Below are positions 27,638 through 36,519 of a stretch of DNA of 52,060 nucleotides, piece by piece. Made by a program: the position numbers and the translations under genes. This DNA is from Microbacterium nymphoidis (GTDB lineage: Bacteria; Actinomycetota; Actinomycetes; Actinomycetales; Microbacteriaceae). Under the pieces are notes generated by a model. That model did no database searches. It was given only the letters and a program-made list of their open reading frames with translations, and was not told the DNA's origin. The stretch's first letter is position 1. Each line of letters begins with the position of its first letter. The stretch spans positions 1-52,060 of the forward strand of contig NZ_JAJNOD010000009.1 of the NCBI RefSeq assembly GCF_021044885.1, written 5' to 3'.

Positions 27638-27670
27638 AACGCGCCCGGTACTAGTTAGGAAAATACAGAC

Positions 27671-28057
27671 ATGGCACGTGTCAAGCGGGCGGTAAACGCC
27701 CACAAGAAGCGTCGCGTTATTCTCGAGCGCGCATCCGGTTACCGCGGTCAGCGTTCGCGCCTCTACCGCAAGGCCAAGGAGCAGGTCACCCACTCGCTGG
27801 TCTACGCGTACCGTGACCGTCGCAAGCGCAAGGGCGACTTCCGCCGCCTGTGGATCCAGCGCATCAACGCTGCGGCCCGCGCCAACGGCATGACCTACAA
27901 CCGCTTCATCCAGGGCCTCGGCCTCGCGGGCGTGCAGGTTGACCGTCGCATGCTGGCCGAGCTGGCCGTCAACGAGCCGGCGACCTTCGCCTCGCTCGTC
28001 GCGACCGCCAAGGCTGCGCTGCCGGCCGACGTGAACGCGCCGAAGTCGGCTGCGTAA
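27671..28057 (+). CDS. rplT: 50S ribosomal protein L20
   Basis: A 128-residue rRNA-binding protein needed early in 50S assembly. [15 protein letters not shown] and [17 protein letters not shown] are typical. Full length. L20 represses its own operon in other bacteria. A strong terminator follows. Confidence 0.98.
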   Translation: MARVKRAVNAHKKRRVILERASGYRGQRSRLYRKAKEQVTHSLVYAYRDRRKRKGDFRRLWIQRINAAARANGMTYNRFIQGLGLAGVQVDRRMLAELAVNEPATFASLVATAKAALPADVNAPKSAA

Positions 28058-28070
28058 GCTCACGCACCAC

Positions 28071-28102
28071 ACGGGGCGTCCTCCTGCGGGAGGACGCCCC
28101 GT
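28071..28102 (+). terminator. terminator of infC-rpmI-rplT
   Basis: A perfect 14-bp stem (ACGGGGCGTCCTCC and complement) with a 4-nt loop and a T-rich tail TTCGTTTC. Confidence 0.9.
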
Positions 28103-28154
28103 TTCGTTTCCGGTCACGACGTCCGCTGTTTCGCGTCACAGCGGGGCCACTGCC

Positions 28155-28160
28155 TAGACT
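28155..28160 (+). promoter_or_regulatory. -10 element of the TrmH-family gene, probable leaderless promoter
   Basis: TAGACT is followed by 6 nt (GGATGC) and the GTG start at 28167. Confidence 0.55.
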
Positions 28161-28166
28161 GGATGC

Positions 28167-28967
28167 GTGCTCGAGAACCCCCGCTCGCCCCGCGTTCGCG
28201 CAGTCGCGAAGCTGACCAAGCGCAGCGCCCGCACCGAGACCGGCCTGTACCTGCTGGAGGGGCCGCAGGCCGTTCGCGAGGTTCTCGCGTACGCTCCGGA
28301 GACGATCGAGGATCTGTACGCGACTCCTGCTGCCTGGGACAAGCACGCGGATCTCCGCACGAGCGCTGAACGCGCCGGGATCACGGTGACGTACGCGCGA
28401 GATTCCGTGCTGGAGGCGATGGCCGACACCGTGACGCCACAGGGCGTGGTCGCCGTCGCCCGTCAGCGTCACGTCTCGCTGCGCGACGTATTCGCCTCTG
28501 GTCCCCGCCTCATCGCCGTCTGTGAGCAGGTGCGCGATCCCGGAAACCTCGGGACCATCATCCGCGCGGCCGATGCGGCAGGCGCGGACGCCGTCGTGCT
28601 CACGGGGCGGACAGTGGATCCGTACAACCCGAAGGTCGTGCGCTCCACCACCGGATCCCTCTTCCACCTCCCGGTCGCTTTCAATGCTGATCTCACCGAG
28701 GTCGTGTCGCTTGCGCATGAGGGCGGGCTCACCGTGATCGCGGCCGACGTGAAGGGCGACGATCTGCTCGCCGCCCGCGAGGAGGGCCTCCTGGCCCGGC
28801 CCACGGCCTGGTTGTTCGGCAACGAGGCGCGAGGGCTCGACGACGAAGCTCTGGCGATGGCCGACACCGCGCTACGGCTACCGATCTTCGGCCGGGCAGA
28901 GTCGCTGAACCTCGCCACGGCGGCCAGCGTGTGCCTCTACGAGAGCGCGTTTGCCCACAGGTCCTGA
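28167..28967 (+). CDS. TrmH/SpoU-family RNA 2'-O-methyltransferase
   Basis: A 266-residue SPOUT methyltransferase. The N-terminal substrate-binding domain (about 1-105) contains GLYLLEGPQAVREVL and the TVTPQGVVAVA linker. The knotted SAM domain has motif 1 EQVRDPGNLGTIIRAADAAGAD, motif 2 WLFGNEARGLDDEAL and motif 3 IFGRAESLNLATAASVCLYE. It methylates ribose in rRNA or tRNA; the exact site cannot be told. It lies between rplT and pheS, as is common in actinobacteria. Confidence 0.92.
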   Translation: MLENPRSPRVRAVAKLTKRSARTETGLYLLEGPQAVREVLAYAPETIEDLYATPAAWDKHADLRTSAERAGITVTYARDSVLEAMADTVTPQGVVAVARQRHVSLRDVFASGPRLIAVCEQVRDPGNLGTIIRAADAAGADAVVLTGRTVDPYNPKVVRSTTGSLFHLPVAFNADLTEVVSLAHEGGLTVIAADVKGDDLLAAREEGLLARPTAWLFGNEARGLDDEALAMADTALRLPIFGRAESLNLATAASVCLYESAFAHRS

Positions 28968-29009
28968 CCCCAACGACACGCCGCCGGTGGATGAATGTGG
29001 GGGTGCTTT

Positions 29010-29023
29010 ATGAGAACTCTCTC
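29010..29023. promoter_or_regulatory. palindromic operator candidate 1 for gluABCD
   Basis: TGAGAACTCTCTCA has perfect 5-bp arms around ACTC. With flanking bases it is ATGAGA-ACTC-TCTCAT, 6-bp arms. Its right arm is shared with an overlapping dyad CTCTCA-TTT-TGAGAG. Confidence 0.6.
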
Positions 29024-29194
29024 ATTTTGAGAGCGCCCGGTGTTCTCCGAGCGTGAGGCGCGCCACCCGCTCTCGACCGGCCTGATTGCCTGATTCGCCG
29101 GGCGAGATTTGCCATAGCACTCATCCGTGCGACTCGGTCGCGCGGCGACCGTGGGACCGCGGCGAGCAATTCGCTTACCGCGGGGCGAGTTGGA

Positions 29195-29208
29195 TGAGAA
29201 ACCTCTCA
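29195..29208. promoter_or_regulatory. palindromic operator candidate 2 for gluABCD
   Basis: TGAGAAACCTCTCA has the same TGAGA-N4-TCTCA form as site 1, 185 bp away. It is about 57 bp before the gluA ATG, close to where the promoter should be. Confidence 0.6.
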
Positions 29209-29265
29209 CATAACGCCTCGGTAAACAGCCCCCGCAACGTGCGTCGTGCTGACAAGGTGGACTCC

Positions 29266-30015
29266 ATGCCACAGACAGGTGAACCGCTCGTCGTCGTGAA
29301 GGACGTGCAGAAGCACTACGGCGACTTCCATGCGCTCAAGGACATCGACCTCACGGTCAACAGGGGAGAGGTGGTCGTGATCATCGGCCCCTCCGGCTCG
29401 GGGAAGTCGACGCTGTGCCGCACGATCAACCGCCTGGAGACGATCACCAGCGGAACGATCACGATCGACGGCCAGCCGTTGCCCGCGGAGGGGAAGGCGC
29501 TCGCAAAGCTGCGAGCCGACGTGGGAATGGTCTTCCAGTCGTTCAACCTCTTCGCGCACAAGACGATCCTGGAAAACGTCACGCTCGGTCCCATCCAGGT
29601 GAAGGGTGTGAGCAAGGCCAACGCCGAGAAGGAGGCCCACGAGCTGCTGCGTCGCGTGGGCGTCGACCAGCAGTCCTCGAAGCTGCCGGCACAGCTGTCC
29701 GGTGGACAGCAGCAGCGCGTGGCGATCGCCCGCGCACTCGCCATGCAACCGAAGGTGATGCTCTTCGATGAGCCCACCAGCGCGCTGGACCCGGAGATGA
29801 TCAACGAGGTCCTCGATGTGATGATCGAGCTCGCCGCGAGCGGCATGACCATGATCGTCGTCACGCACGAGATGGGCTTTGCCCGCAAGGCCGCCGACCG
29901 CGTCGTCTTCATGGCGGATGGCCGGATCCTGGAGCAGGCCACCCCGGAGGAGTTCTTCACGAACCCGCAGACGGACCGCGCGAAGGACTTCCTCTCGAAG
30001 CTCCTCACTCACTGA
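29266..30015 (+). CDS. gluA: glutamate ABC transporter ATP-binding protein GluA
   Basis: A 249-residue polar-amino-acid-type ATPase. Walker A is GPSGSGKST (about 42-50), the signature is [16 protein letters not shown], Walker B is VMLFDEP, and the H-loop is [10 protein letters not shown] chose the ATG at 29266 because AAGGTGG precedes it and homology begins there; the frame extends upstream without meaning. First gene of a four-gene uptake operon matching C. glutamicum gluABCD. Confidence 0.92.
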   Translation: MPQTGEPLVVVKDVQKHYGDFHALKDIDLTVNRGEVVVIIGPSGSGKSTLCRTINRLETITSGTITIDGQPLPAEGKALAKLRADVGMVFQSFNLFAHKTILENVTLGPIQVKGVSKANAEKEAHELLRRVGVDQQSSKLPAQLSGGQQQRVAIARALAMQPKVMLFDEPTSALDPEMINEVLDVMIELAASGMTMIVVTHEMGFARKAADRVVFMADGRILEQATPEEFFTNPQTDRAKDFLSKLLTH

Positions 30016-30054
30016 CCCCCGTCCCCCGAACACGTACCGAACAAGGAGGAACAC

Positions 30055-30975
30055 ATGTCCAAGGCACGTATTCTCGCGGCGCTCGGCGGTATCGCCATCG
30101 CCGCCATCGCTCTGACGGGCTGCAACAGCGGCTCTCCGACGGGCTCCACCGGCGCCGGCACCGGCTCGACGGAGGGGGCGGGCGACGGCGCCTCGTCCAC
30201 CCCGTGGACCGTCGCCACCGACGTGAAGCTCGAAGGCTCGCCAACGTTCGACAAGATCACGAAGGCCGACAAGATCGTCATCGGCGTTAAGGAGGACCAG
30301 CCCGGTCTCGGCTACAAGGATGCGGCCACGGGTGATCGCACGGGCTTCGACGTCGACATCGCGCGCTGGATCGCAGCGTCGCTCGGCTTCGACGAGGACA
30401 AGATCGAGTTCAAGGCGATCCCGTCCGCCAACCGTGAGCAGTCGCTGGTCAATGGCGACATCGACTACTACGTCGGCACCTACTCCATCACCGACAAGCG
30501 CAAGGAGCAGATCGACTTCGCCGGTCCGTACTTCATCACCGGTCAGGGCCTGCTGGTGCGCAAGGACGACGACACCATCAAGAGCGAGAAGGACCTCGAC
30601 GGCAAGAAGGTGTGCTCGGCGACCGGGTCCACCCCGCTGCAGAACATCGAGGCGAACTTCCCCGGTGCCACGGCCGTCGGCCTCGACCTCTACTCCGCAT
30701 GCGTCGATCAGCTGATCGACAAGACGGTCGACGTCGTCACCACCGACCAGGCCATCCTGCTCGGCTATGCCGCGCAGGACCCGGACGAGCTGAAGGTCGT
30801 CGGCGAGCCGTTCACCACGGAGAAGTACGGCGTGGGTCTGCCCAAGGGCGACACCGCACTGAAGGACTTCGTCAACACGATGTTCACCGACGGACACGAC
30901 GTCTGGCAGAAGATCTACGACAACAACCTCGGTGCCACCGGCCTCACGGTCGAGCAGCCCAAGGTCGAGGAGTAA
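30055..30975 (+). CDS. gluB: glutamate ABC transporter substrate-binding lipoprotein GluB
   Basis: A 306-residue SBP_bac_3 protein. Signal peptide with lipobox LTGC (C23), then a Gly/Ser/Thr linker to about residue 50. KIVIGVKEDQPGLGYKD and GFDVDIARWIAASLGF are typical of GluB-type binders, and SITDKRKEQIDFAGPYF follows. Two cysteines (KKVCSATG and YSACVDQL) probably form a disulfide, as in related glutamate/aspartate binders. A strong hairpin separates it from the permease genes. Confidence 0.92.
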   Translation: MSKARILAALGGIAIAAIALTGCNSGSPTGSTGAGTGSTEGAGDGASSTPWTVATDVKLEGSPTFDKITKADKIVIGVKEDQPGLGYKDAATGDRTGFDVDIARWIAASLGFDEDKIEFKAIPSANREQSLVNGDIDYYVGTYSITDKRKEQIDFAGPYFITGQGLLVRKDDDTIKSEKDLDGKKVCSATGSTPLQNIEANFPGATAVGLDLYSACVDQLIDKTVDVVTTDQAILLGYAAQDPDELKVVGEPFTTEKYGVGLPKGDTALKDFVNTMFTDGHDVWQKIYDNNLGATGLTVEQPKVEE

Positions 30976-30983
30976 TCCACCTG

Positions 30984-31020
30984 TGCCGCGGCCGTCGTCC
31001 CTCGGGCGACGGCCGCGGCA
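30984..31020 (+). terminator. intra-operon hairpin between gluB and gluC
   Basis: A perfect 14-bp stem (TGCCGCGGCCGTCG and complement) with a 9-nt loop and no U-tract, ending 9 nt before the gluC ribosome site (AAAGGAG). It is likely to attenuate transcription or protect the 3' end of the gluAB message, giving more binding protein than permease. Confidence 0.75.
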
Positions 31021-31038
31021 TATTCGAAAGGAGTGGCA

Positions 31039-31695
31039 GTGGATGCCATCTTCGGCAACGCCGACCTGTGGGGCGAGGCGATCGGGAACACCGTGATCCT
31101 GTTCCTCGTCGGCGGGGTTATCGCCCTCGTGCTCGGCTTCATCGTCGGCGCGATGCGCGTCTCGCCGGTTCCCGTCGCGCGCGCGGTCGGAACCGTGTAC
31201 GTCAACATCATCCGTAACACCCCGCTCACGCTGGTGTTCTTCTTCTTCGTGTTCGGATATCCCAAGCTCGACCTTCCGCCGCTTTCGCCGCTGGTGCTCG
31301 GCATCGCAGCCATCAGCATCTACACGGCGACGTATGTGGCGGAGGTGCTGCGCGCCGGTATCAATACCGTGCCGGTGGGGCAGGCCGAAGCAGCCCGGGC
31401 GATCGGCCTTCCGTTCGGCAAGGTCATGTCGCTCATCGTGCTGCCGCAGGCGTTCCGCTCGGTGATGCCGCCCATGATGAGCGTGTTCATCGCCCTGCTG
31501 AAGAACACCACGATCGCGGCCGGCTTCGGCATCAAGGATCTCGCCGCGCTGCGCGCGACCGTCGCCGACTCCGCTGATCGCCCCGGAACCATGCTGGAGA
31601 TCCTGCTGCTGGTGGCCGTGGTGTTCGTGGTCCTGGTGCTGGTGCTCAGCTGGATTCAGAACCGCATGGAGAAGAAGTGGAAGGTGGCACGATGA
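31039..31695 (+). CDS. gluC: glutamate ABC transporter permease GluC
   Basis: About 218 residues, His/Glu/Gln/Arg/opine-type permease. IRNTPLTLVFFFFVFG is the family motif, and the EAA-like loop is QAEAARAIGLPFGKVMSLIVLPQA. Several membrane segments. Two GTG starts lie 6 nt apart; I chose 31039 because AGGAG (31029-31033) is then 5 nt upstream, whereas it overlaps the 31033 start. Overlaps gluD by 4 nt. Confidence 0.9.
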   Translation: MDAIFGNADLWGEAIGNTVILFLVGGVIALVLGFIVGAMRVSPVPVARAVGTVYVNIIRNTPLTLVFFFFVFGYPKLDLPPLSPLVLGIAAISIYTATYVAEVLRAGINTVPVGQAEAARAIGLPFGKVMSLIVLPQAFRSVMPPMMSVFIALLKNTTIAAGFGIKDLAALRATVADSADRPGTMLEILLLVAVVFVVLVLVLSWIQNRMEKKWKVAR

Positions 31696-32636
31696 GCACG
31701 TCCGTCCTCTACGACGTCCCCGGACCCCGCGCGATCCTGCGCAACCGGATCCTCGGTGTCGTCACCGTGGTGCTGGTCGCTGCGATCCTCGGGTTCATCA
31801 TCTATCGCTTCGCGGACAGTGGCCAGTTCAATGCCTCGAAGTGGAACATCTTCACGTACACCACGGTATGGACCGGCATGCTCTCCGCGCTCTGGGCGAC
31901 GGTCAGCGCGTTCCTCGTGGCGGCGGTGGGCAGCCTGATCCTCGGGTTCGTGCTCGCCATCGGCCGGCTGAGCGATCACGCATGGGTCCGCCTGCCGGTG
32001 ACGTGGATTACTGAGGCCTTCCGCGCCATCCCGGTGCTCGTGATGATGATGCTGTTCTTCTACGGCATCAACTCGATCCCGGGCATTCCGTTCAAGATGA
32101 CCCCGTACATCGCGGTGGTCCTCGGGCTGGTGCTGTACAACGGCTCCGTGCTCGCGGAGGCGCTGCGTGCCGGCATCGAGGCGCTCCCGCGCGGGCAGAA
32201 GGAGGCCGGTTACGCGATCGGGCTCCGCAAGTCGGGCGTGATGACGCTGATCCTGCTCCCGCAGGCCGTGCGCAACATGCTGCCGGTGATCATCGCGCAG
32301 CTCGTGGTGACCCTCAAGGACACCGCGCTCGGCTTCATCATCACGTATCCGGAACTGCTGTACTACGCGAAGTTCCTCTCCTCGCAGCCGGGACGTCCCC
32401 TGCTGCAGGCCGGACTCGTGGTCGCGGTGATCTACATCTCCATGTGCCTGATCCTCTCCGGCATCGCCAAGTGGGTGGAGACACGGATGGTTCGTCGTCA
32501 GCGAGCACTGGCGTCCGACGCCGAGGGCACCGGCGGGAACCCGGCGCTCCAGCATGAGGTGACCACCACGGAGGTCATCGGCCTGCAGTCGCTGTCGGGC
32601 ACCTACGACCAGGGGAACACCCCGCCTCGGGTGTGA
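31692..32636 (+). CDS. gluD: glutamate ABC transporter permease GluD
   Basis: About 314 residues, partner of GluC. An N-terminal membrane segment (about 25-45) precedes the permease core. Motifs: FRAIPVLVMMMLFFYG and the EAA loop QKEAGYAIGLRKSGVMTLILLPQA. A 60-residue hydrophilic C-terminal tail of unknown role ends the protein. The ATG overlaps the gluC stop (ATGA). Confidence 0.9.
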   Translation: MSTSVLYDVPGPRAILRNRILGVVTVVLVAAILGFIIYRFADSGQFNASKWNIFTYTTVWTGMLSALWATVSAFLVAAVGSLILGFVLAIGRLSDHAWVRLPVTWITEAFRAIPVLVMMMLFFYGINSIPGIPFKMTPYIAVVLGLVLYNGSVLAEALRAGIEALPRGQKEAGYAIGLRKSGVMTLILLPQAVRNMLPVIIAQLVVTLKDTALGFIITYPELLYYAKFLSSQPGRPLLQAGLVVAVIYISMCLILSGIAKWVETRMVRRQRALASDAEGTGGNPALQHEVTTTEVIGLQSLSGTYDQGNTPPRV

Positions 32637-32645
32637 ACCCGTGCC

Positions 32646-32688
32646 CACGACGGACGGCCCCGGGCGATGCCCGGGGCCGTCCGTCGTG
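32646..32688 (+). terminator. terminator of gluABCD
   Basis: A perfect 20-bp stem beginning CACGACGGACGGCCCCG with a 3-nt loop lies 10 nt after the gluD stop. Confidence 0.9.
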
Positions 32689-32703
32689 TCGGATGCCCGC
32701 CGG

Positions 32704-32709
32704 TAGACT
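32704..32709 (+). promoter_or_regulatory. -10 element of pheS, probable leaderless promoter
   Basis: TAGACT is followed by 7 nt (GGAAAGC) and the pheS GTG. There is no room for a T-box or a Phe leader peptide. Confidence 0.6.
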
Positions 32710-32716
32710 GGAAAGC

Positions 32717-33757
32717 GTGTCTGAATCTCCCGTGATCACTCCTGAAGCGGTCAACGCCGCCGTGACGGACGCTCTCGCCGCGATCGCGGCCGCGCCCGAC
32801 ACCGCAGCGCTCAAGGCCGTCCGTGCCGCGCACCAGGGCGAGGGGTCGCCGCTGGCGTCCCTCAACGCCGCGATGCGCTCCGTCGCCCCCGCCGACAAGG
32901 CCGCTTTCGGCAAGCTGGTGGGTCAGGCTCGCGGCAGCGTCACGCAGGCTCTCGTCGCCCGCGAGCAGGAGCTGGAGGCGGCCGAGACGGCCGCGAAGCT
33001 CGAAGCTGAGCGCGTGGACATCACCGCGCTCGGTTCGCGTCGCGCCGTCGGCGCCCGCAACCCCCTCACCCTGCTGCAGGACGAGGTCAGCGACATCTTC
33101 GTCGGTATGGGGTGGGAGATCGCGGAGGGCCCCGAGCTCGAGCACGAGTGGTTCAACTTCGACGCCCTCAACTTCGACGTGGACCACCCCGCGCGGCAGA
33201 TGCAGGACACGTTCTTCGTCGACCCTGTCGCCCGCCACCTGGTGATGCGCACGCACACCAGCCCGGTGCAGGTGCGCTCGATGCTCGATCGGGAGGTCCC
33301 CATCTACGTCCTGTGCCCGGGGCGCGTGTACCGCACAGACGAGTTCGATGCCACGCACCTGCCGGTCTTCACGCAGTTCGAAGGTCTGGTGGTGGACAAG
33401 GGCATCACGATGGCGAACCTCAAGGGCACCCTGGATCACGCCGCGAAGGTGCTGTTCGGCCCGGAGGCGAAGACCCGCTTCCGCACCAACTTCTTCCCGT
33501 TCACCGAGCCCAGCGCGGAGCTGGATCTGTGGCACCCCACGTTCCCGGGCGGAGCCCGCTGGATCGAGTGGGGCGGCTGCGGCATGGTGAACCCCAACGT
33601 CCTGCGCGCCGCCGGCATCGACCCCGAGGTCTACTCGGGCTTCGCCTTCGGCATGGGCATTGAGCGCACGCTCATGTTCCGCAGCGACGTGCAGGACATG
33701 CGAGACATGGCCGAGGGCGATGTCCGCTTCAGCGAGCAGTTCGGAATGGTGATCTGA
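32717..33757 (+). CDS. pheS: phenylalanyl-tRNA synthetase alpha subunit
   Basis: A 346-residue class II synthetase subunit. An N-terminal coiled-coil tRNA-binding arm (about 1-100) precedes the catalytic core. Class II motifs include HPARQMQDTFFV, LCPGRVYRTDEFDATHLPVFTQFEG (motif 2) and SGFAFGMGIERTLM (motif 3). I chose the GTG at 32717, which begins SESPVITPE, over the longer frame that runs into the gluD terminator. Confidence 0.96.
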   Translation: MSESPVITPEAVNAAVTDALAAIAAAPDTAALKAVRAAHQGEGSPLASLNAAMRSVAPADKAAFGKLVGQARGSVTQALVAREQELEAAETAAKLEAERVDITALGSRRAVGARNPLTLLQDEVSDIFVGMGWEIAEGPELEHEWFNFDALNFDVDHPARQMQDTFFVDPVARHLVMRTHTSPVQVRSMLDREVPIYVLCPGRVYRTDEFDATHLPVFTQFEGLVVDKGITMANLKGTLDHAAKVLFGPEAKTRFRTNFFPFTEPSAELDLWHPTFPGGARWIEWGGCGMVNPNVLRAAGIDPEVYSGFAFGMGIERTLMFRSDVQDMRDMAEGDVRFSEQFGMVI

Positions 33758-36291
33758 TGCGTATCCCGCTCTCCTGGCTCCGCGAGTACGTCGCGGTCCC
33801 CGCAGATGCGACCCCCGAGGACGTCCTCGCGACCCTCGTGAAGGTCGGCTTCGAAGAGGAGGACGTGCACGGCTTCGACGTGTCCGGTCCCATCGTGGTG
33901 GGGCAGGTGCTCTCCTTCGAGGAGGAGCCCCAGTCCAATGGCAAGACCATCCGCTGGTGCCAGGTCCAGGTCGCGCCCGAGGGCGAGAAGGCCGCCGACG
34001 GCGGCGACGCCGTGCACGGGATCGTGTGCGGTGCCGGCAACTTCTTCCCCGGTGACAAGGTGGTGGTGACCCTTCCGGGCGCCGTCCTCCCCGGACCGTT
34101 CCCCATCGCCGCGCGCAAGACCTACGGCCACGTGTCCGACGGCATGATCGCCTCGGCGCGCGAGCTGGGCCTCGGTGACGAGCACAACGGCATCCTGCGA
34201 CTCGTCGAGCTCGGGCTCGACGACGCGCCGGTGGGCTCCGACGCCATCGCGCTGCTGGGGCTGGATGACCAGGCCATCGACATCAACGTCACACCGGATC
34301 GCGGCTACGCGCTCTCGGTGCGCGGCGTTGCGCGCGAGTACGCGCTCGCGGCCGGTATCGACTTCACCGATCCCGCCGATCGTCCCGCCGAGGAGATCGG
34401 TGAGGGCACCGGTTTCTCCGTGGTGGTGGACGACCAGAACCCCATCCGCGGAAACGTGGGAGCCACCGAGTTCGTCACCCGCGTGGTGCGAGGAGTCGAC
34501 CCGTCGGCGCCCACGCCCGCGTGGATGATCGCGCGCCTGTCCCTCGCGGGCATGCGCTCCCTCGGTGTCCTCATCGACATCACCAACTACGTGATGCTCG
34601 AGCTCGGTCAGCCGCTGCACGGATACGACCTCGACAAGCTCACCGGTGGTATCACCGTGCGCCGTGCCGTCGCGGGGGAGAAGCTGACCACGCTCGACGG
34701 CGTGGAGCGCACGCTCAGCGACGAGGATCTGCTCATCACCGACGACGCTCAGGTGCTGGGTCTTGCCGGCGTGATGGGCGGGCTCACCACCGAGATGAGC
34801 GAGACCACGCGTAACGTCCTGATCGAGGCCGCCAACTTCGACACCGTCTCGATCGCGCGCAGCGCACGCCGCCACAAGCTGCCCAGCGAGGCATCGCGCC
34901 GCTTCGAGCGCGGCGTCGACCCGCTGGTGAGCTTCGTCGCCGCTCGACGCGCTGCCGACCTCATGGTCGAGCTCGCCGGAGGCACGCTGGACGAGCTGGG
35001 CGGACAACTCGGTGGCGAAGTGGTGTCGGTCGGCATCGACCTTCCCGATGGCTTCGTCTCCGGACTCATCGGCGTCGAGTATTCCGATGAGGAGATCGTC
35101 GGTGCCCTCACGGCCATCGGCGCACAGGTCGCACGTACCGATTCCGACGCCATGTCGGTCGTGATCCCTCCGACCTGGCGTCCCGACCTCACCGACAAGT
35201 GGACCCTGGCCGAGGAGGTCGCCCGCGTCTACGGGCTCGACCGGATTCCCTCCGTCCTGCCGACCCCGCCCTCGGGTCGTGGTTTCACCGCAGCCCAGAC
35301 CGGCCGTCGTCGCGTGTCCAACACTCTGGCCGCCGCCGGCTTCGTCGAGACGCCGTCGTTCCCGTTCATCGGCCGGGCCGCCAACGAACTGCACGGTTCA
35401 GCCGCGGCCGGACCGGTGCCGATGATCCGTCTCGCCAACGCGATCGACGGCGCGGCGCCGTTCCTGCGCCGTTCGCTCATCCCTGGTCTGCTCGCTGTGG
35501 CGCACCGCAACCAGTCGCGCGGTCTCGTCGACCTCGCGCTGTTCGAGGTGGGCTCGGTGTTCCTCCCCGTCGAGGGCGTGCAGTACGGCACCGACACCGT
35601 GCCTCCGCTCGGGGTACGGCCGAGCGATGAGGTGCTGTCCGAGCTGAACGCGTCCATCCCTCCGCAGCCGCGTCACGTCGCCATCCTGCTCACGGGCAAC
35701 CGCGTGGCCAAGGCGCCCGGCCAGTCGGCCGAGACCTACGACCTCGTCGACGCTCTGGATGCGGTCCGCGCCATCGGCGTGGCTGCCGGGGTGAGCATCG
35801 ATGTGGCCCAGGGGGAGCGGGCAGCGCTGCACCCGGGGCGCACGGGTGTGCTCTCGGTGTCCGGGGTCGAGGTCGGCTACGTCGGCGAGGTCCTGCCGCA
35901 GGTGTCTGCGGAGGCCGACATCCCCGGCCGGGTGTACGTCGCCGAGCTCGACCTGGACCTGCTGCTTTCCACGGCCGCCGAGCGCACCGTGGCGGCATCG
36001 CTGTCCACTTTCCCCGCGGCCACCCAGGACGTTTCGCTGCTCGTCGGTTCCGAGGTGACGGCGGGTGCGCTCGCCGCCGCCCTCACCGAAGGCGCGGGTG
36101 ATCTGCTGGAGTCCGTGCGGCTGGTGGACGACTACCGCGGCGAGGGACTGCCGGACGGCTCGAAGAGCCTCACCTTCGCGCTGCGCTTCCGCGCGGTCGA
36201 TCGCACGCTGACGGCGGCCGAGGCCACGGAGGCGAAGCTCGCTGGCGTGGCGGTGGCCACCGAGCGCCTGGGCGCACAGATCCGCGACTGA
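33757..36291 (+). CDS. pheT: phenylalanyl-tRNA synthetase beta subunit
   Basis: An 844-residue subunit with B1 (N-terminal), tRNA-binding OB fold (about 40-160), B3/B4 editing region, B5 (about 415-495), a catalytic-like core and a C-terminal FDX-ACB anticodon domain (SLSTFPAATQDVSLLV to the end). Length is normal. Its ATG overlaps the last base of the pheS stop (TGATG), coupling alpha and beta synthesis. Confidence 0.97.
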   Translation: MRIPLSWLREYVAVPADATPEDVLATLVKVGFEEEDVHGFDVSGPIVVGQVLSFEEEPQSNGKTIRWCQVQVAPEGEKAADGGDAVHGIVCGAGNFFPGDKVVVTLPGAVLPGPFPIAARKTYGHVSDGMIASARELGLGDEHNGILRLVELGLDDAPVGSDAIALLGLDDQAIDINVTPDRGYALSVRGVAREYALAAGIDFTDPADRPAEEIGEGTGFSVVVDDQNPIRGNVGATEFVTRVVRGVDPSAPTPAWMIARLSLAGMRSLGVLIDITNYVMLELGQPLHGYDLDKLTGGITVRRAVAGEKLTTLDGVERTLSDEDLLITDDAQVLGLAGVMGGLTTEMSETTRNVLIEAANFDTVSIARSARRHKLPSEASRRFERGVDPLVSFVAARRAADLMVELAGGTLDELGGQLGGEVVSVGIDLPDGFVSGLIGVEYSDEEIVGALTAIGAQVARTDSDAMSVVIPPTWRPDLTDKWTLAEEVARVYGLDRIPSVLPTPPSGRGFTAAQTGRRRVSNTLAAAGFVETPSFPFIGRAANELHGSAAAGPVPMIRLANAIDGAAPFLRRSLIPGLLAVAHRNQSRGLVDLALFEVGSVFLPVEGVQYGTDTVPPLGVRPSDEVLSELNASIPPQPRHVAILLTGNRVAKAPGQSAETYDLVDALDAVRAIGVAAGVSIDVAQGERAALHPGRTGVLSVSGVEVGYVGEVLPQVSAEADIPGRVYVAELDLDLLLSTAAERTVAASLSTFPAATQDVSLLVGSEVTAGALAAALTEGAGDLLESVRLVDDYRGEGLPDGSKSLTFALRFRAVDRTLTAAEATEAKLAGVAVATERLGAQIRD

Positions 36292-36297
36292 GCTCTG

Positions 36298-36339
36298 AAC
36301 ACGAGGGGCGGGCACCGACCGGTGCCCGCCCCTCGTGTT
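36298..36339 (+). terminator. terminator of pheST
   Basis: A perfect 19-bp stem beginning AACACGAGGGGCGGGC with a 4-nt loop, followed by TTT. Confidence 0.9.
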
Positions 36340-36506
36340 TGCGGTGTGCCGGTGCTCGGTCTCGAATCCAGGACCGGGTCGTGAAAACAGGACCGAAGCC
36401 GCCGATTCATCCTTTTTTCGGCGCATTCTCCTCGATTCACGACCCGCTCGGAAACACCGCGCGGTCATGAACGGACTCCGATTTCGGGCGGCAGGGCCCG
36501 GCGCGC
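36340..36506. other. arg operon upstream region
   Basis: No gene. It contains an 11-bp perfect inverted repeat, CGGGTCGTGAA (36375-36385) and TTCACGACCCG (36436-36446), 50 nt apart, and a direct repeat CAGGACCG at 36369 and 36388. No good ArgR box is seen, though two ATTCA half-sites occur at about 36405 and 36435. Confidence 0.5.
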
Positions 36507-36512
36507 TAGCAT
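36507..36512 (+). promoter_or_regulatory. -10 element of the arg operon, probable leaderless promoter
   Basis: TAGCAT is followed by 7 nt and the ATG of the Arg-rich leader ORF at 36520. It is identical to the hisC -10. Confidence 0.55.
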
Positions 36513-36519
36513 GGCCTCT

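Larger units (their letters stand above)
28968..29265. other. regulatory intergenic region upstream of gluA
   Basis: About 300 bp without a gene. It contains two palindromes of form TGAGA-N4-TCTCA (listed separately). The first merges into CTCTCA-TTT-TGAGAG (29018-29032), which could also act as a small terminator for the upstream gene. Confidence 0.6.

Noticed and set aside
33631..35394. 587-codon open frame antisense to pheT
   Set aside because: Shadow of pheT; low-complexity Asp/Gly/His composition without motifs.
36369..36446. ArgR box upstream of argC
   Set aside because: Two ATTCA half-sites occur, but no paired 18-bp ARG-box-like palindrome is present.
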